Source of the DNA: Gorsachius magnificus
Lineage: Eukaryota; Chordata; Aves; Pelecaniformes; Ardeidae
Length of the DNA: 64,000 nt
Assembly: GCA_034008185.1 (NCBI GenBank)
Contig: CM067089.1
Span: 19,790,213 to 19,854,212 of the forward strand
Direction of reading: 5' to 3'
Position numbers and translations under genes: made by a program. The first letter of the stretch is position 1. Each line of letters starts with the position of its first letter. Of this stretch, positions 60,513-64,000 are shown one piece after another. The notes below the pieces were generated by a model. The model had not been told where the DNA came from, did no database searches, and saw nothing but the letters and a program-made list of their open reading frames with translations.

Positions 60513-63500
60513 CTTGCTGCTCCAGTAGATCTCTTTTCTTTTACAATGCTATGTATCGAGACAGCAAAGAAGCATCCATTTGGATTGTTCTCTTGCTGTA
60601 AATGATGCAGTCAATGGCTGTGTCTTTCCGTTAACGCCGTCATTAACTTTCTTATACAGAGCAGTCATTTTCCAGATATTTGCATGGTTAAACACATTTG
60701 TTTACATATTTCCTCACCCGGAGAGATTTTCTCACTGATAGAACCTGAGAAAACCATTGGAGAGATAGGAAGAAAATGGAGAAGAAAATGTGTGCAGCCT
60801 ATTTCTCTTGATGTATATTTTCATCCCAGCTGCTCTTGTAGTAGAGATGATGTCTGAGAGCATTTTGGACACGATGAACTGTGACCTCCGGTGAACAACG
60901 GCCCATGCCCAGTATGCAGAGCTAAACTTTCTCAGACTAAGGATTGTCCTCAGCCTTCCTCCAATGTGCAAGTTCCCTTTACACGGATCTTCATAATGGC
61001 ACAAGCCAAGATCCAGGTCTGAACAGACAAATATTTTGGACAAAAATACAACATCGGGGCCCCTTGCTGCTGTCCTTTACACTCATACCGAGAGGTGGTT
61101 GTAAAGCTGAAACCTGTATGCAAGCAGTCTGTGGAACCAGAAGCTAAGTTGCCATCTGGTGCCTTTGTGCAGCTTTCCCTTTTTGCTGTTTTGCAAGTTC
61201 TTGCACATGGGAAGATTTACATTGTTGGTGGAGAGTAATTTTTTTTTGAGCCTGTGGCCAGCACACAATTAGCCAAGAAATAGATTTTGTTTTGCTGTTT
61301 AGCTTTGAAACAAAGGTAATGTATTGAAGTCAAGTAAGGTCATGCAGTCAGTGATCAAAAATGATGGCATGTGCCCCAAGCAACCAGGAGCAAAGCCTAA
61401 GCAGTAAACTACTCACACTGGAGAGATGTCTGTTAAGAGCAGTTTGGGAACAACTTGGTGCTCCGGTCCCTTGGGAAAAGTTATGTTGGGCTGTATTAAA
61501 TGAAAAGAGGGATAAATCCCCACATCTGCCTAGAGGAAATTTGTAAACGGATGGGCTGGAAAAAAAAAATGTTGAAAAATTGTTCACTGGTTTAATTATT
61601 TAACTAACATGGTATGGATACTTCAGTAGCGGAGAGGCTGATTGGACATGTGTGTTAGAGAAGGCTGGATTGAATCCAGTCCTCTAGGATGATTTTCTGT
61701 GACAGTTTGGTTAATTATAACAACCACATGAAAAAAGGCACATAAACTCCATCCTGTTCTGTTTTAAGATTTTCCCCAGAGCATACGTCCTTCTTTAAAG
61801 GTTACCCTCTGATATGTAACACATCCCGTGTTGTTTTACTAAGCTATGACTCTGTAATAAGGGTTTGAAATTTACAGCTTCGGTTAGTCATAGACTTGAG
61901 AAGTGTTTATTTTTTCTCAGTTTTCTTGCTATGTAATGAATGTAACTCACTGAGTACTCTCAGCCTCTAGCCCTGGACTCTGGCAGTCTCGCTCTTTCCA
62001 AGAAATAGCACATCAGCTCCAGCGCACTGGTAATATGAGTGAGGTCCTTCTGCCTATTACAGAATAATAATTTGCAGACCGAGGAGGAGAGACGAGAACC
62101 GAAGTCACACAAGGTCATTTCTGGCTGAACTGAAAATAAAGCCCATGTTTTAAAGGCAACTTAGGAAAATTGCAGCCACTTATCCATATTGGTTTACAGA
62201 AAGAGTCTGTCTGCCTGTTTGGATGTGGTGGTTGCAAAATGGGGGGTTTCTTTTCCATAAGTAACTCATTTGTTTTGGTGAGTTAAAATTCCCTATTTGG
62301 ATAAAGGTCTGTGACTGCTGGCAGCGCCTGTGATTAGTACCATGCTTCAGACAGCACAGGGTTTCTTGCAGGCACAGTGGGAGCTGCTGTGCATGAAGGA
62401 TTCTGTATCTTCTTCAGGAGACTTTAGATGCATTTGTCTTCCGAGAAATTCTGAATGTGCTTTGTGGGAAAAGGAAACACTCCCATTAATGCAAGGCAAA
62501 GTGACTAATTCAGCAATTAAATTCCAATTAAAACTATGCTTCTGTTCATCAGGACTGATTAGCGCGTGTTTACTGCAAAGCTTTTGATTTATTTAGTACT
62601 TCTATCGTGTTCTAAACAGTAGCTGTGTAGCACGTATGTAAAGATTTGGTTCAAAAAAGTCTCTGTAGCCTTTTGCTGGGTAGAAAAAATAAGGCGCTGT
62701 GCCCTTGTCTCTTGCTGTGAGCACCCATTCTCTGCATGGTAGCCACAGGGTGGACTCCCCCAGTGGCTGCCCTGTGCCAGCAGTGGTTGCCCCCAGGCAA
62801 TTGTGGTTGCCCCTGGGCAGGTGGGGAAATGCTGCCCCATGCCACAGGCCCAGCAGTGCTGCCTGCAGGCTGCACAGCTGCTGCTCCAAGAGCCATTTTT
62901 CAGTTGCTCATATCTTTGCCAACCTTTTGCTGTTTGAGCTGAAGCTTTTTCTGCTGGTGCCTGCTTCAGACTAATGTGTATGCTTTGCTTAATAAAAATA
63001 ATATGGGCTTGATTTTATTTTTTTAGGTAGTTAGGGGAAGTTTGCAGTTCTGCCTGCGTTCAGGGGTGGCAGGTCACTGGTTCATTTTTACTGGCATTAG
63101 CTGGGAGGTATTTTATTCTCCTTTTTCATTTTTCCCTATGATATTCTCAGTCTGGGCTGGACTTCCTCATTGGTAAGTCGGCTTCTTTTCTGTTTGCCTC
63201 CCCACAGCATTACCTTACAGGCTCCCTCTGCAGCCCCTGGAGTTTGGCAGGGCTGTCAAACAGTGCGGAGGGCTGAGGCAGGAGTGTTTGAACTCCCCTG
63301 TCAATCCCAGTTGCCCTCACGAGGAGAGCTGGGCTCAGGGGCTCTGTTTCTCATGCATCTGCACCTCATATGCCCCATGCATGAGCATTACTCAGAGGTG
63401 ACCAGTGCCCCAGTCCTCAGCTGCAGCAACCACTGATGGTGCGGACAAGGCCCTTGAGAGTGTTTTCAGCCTTTGCCATAGACAGGACCAAATTTGGCAG

Positions 63501-64000
63501 TCTGCATCTAGCAGCGCTCTTGCAAGGAGTAAGAATGGAAATGTGTCCTGCCTTTTTTTCTTCAGCGCAAAACTCCATGGGAAAGCTGCTCTGGACCTGC
63601 TGAGCCAGTAGTCACTGTGCTGATCAGGATGACCCGAGAGGCACCGATCAACTGCTGATGCCTTTGCCTGCTGCTAAGCTGACACAAAGCTCCATGTACA
63701 GGTGGGTCCTCTCCACGGACTCCAACTGGTATCTCCCTACACTGGCACCATGCAGGTTTATGTGAAGCAAATCTTAGATAGCCTTGAGTGAAGCCCTTTT
63801 AGAAGTGGATTGAGTGGGCTGTGAGCATGGGTCCCTGAAAATGCAATGGAAACTTCATGTATTTATTTTAAGTCCAGACTCCCTGCTCTCTACAGTCTCC
63901 AGACCTCATCTGCCTTTGTAGTGATGTCAGGCAGAAAAAGCGACCAGGGCATTTTCACTGCAGTAGCTCCACCATGTTTCCTATGAGAGGCTTGCAACTG
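60513..64000. other. Intergenic DNA to the window end, nothing firmly recognised
   Basis: No exon was recognised. Weak MIR-like traces occur at 61305-61360 and 62056-62130 (AAGTCACACAAGGTCA-type strings). An imperfect duplication of about 18-20 bp starting GTGGTTGCCCC lies at 62783-62820. Confidence 0.45.

Noticed and set aside
28730..64000. Search for CXCL12, the next gene upstream of TMEM72 in mammals
   Set aside because: No segment encoding the chemokine CPC motif region or its conserved neighbours was seen on either strand, so CXCL12 is not annotated.

Overview
The window looks like vertebrate nuclear DNA, almost certainly from a bird. It has interrupted genes with GT-AG introns, two CR1 retroposon 3' ends carrying the characteristic octamer tail, sparse interspersed repeats, a few decayed MIR/CORE-SINE relics and long stretches without genes. 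Nothing prokaryotic or plasmid-like is visible.

Two protein genes can be supported, both on the minus strand. (1) At the left edge (286-2565) are three 5'-side coding exons of an acid-lipase-family gene of the LIPA/LIPM group. They encode the signal peptide, the start of the mature enzyme and the oxyanion-hole HG segment. The gene runs off the left edge, so the exons with the catalytic triad are outside the window. (2) At 22111-28228 is a complete five-exon TMEM72 gene. It encodes a predicted 269-residue four-helix membrane protein; all reading phases close across the introns, and a polyadenylation signal lies at 21562-21567.

Region by region: 1-2565 is lipase exons and introns. 2566-21561 is AT-richer intergenic DNA with small tandem repeats and G-runs but no recognised gene. 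21562-28228 is TMEM72. 28229-64000 is a GC-rich upstream flank followed by gene-poor DNA with two CR1 tails (30240-30520 and 56008-56142) and several MIR-like relics. I saw no exon of CXCL12, RASSF4 or DEPP1, the usual neighbours of TMEM72 in mammals, but short exons could be missed by eye.

The two genes are not functionally linked in any obvious way: one is a secreted or lysosomal neutral-lipid hydrolase, the other a membrane protein known from kidney. The main points of interest are their close adjacency (far apart on human chromosome 10), the apparent loss of the usual start codon in the lipase signal-peptide exon, two unusual Tyr-to-Cys changes in that lipase, an HNF1-like motif upstream of TMEM72, and a few unassigned open frames. 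The best of these is a 135-residue, signal-peptide-bearing, ten-cysteine ORF at 46006-46413. I found no convincing new multi-gene system.
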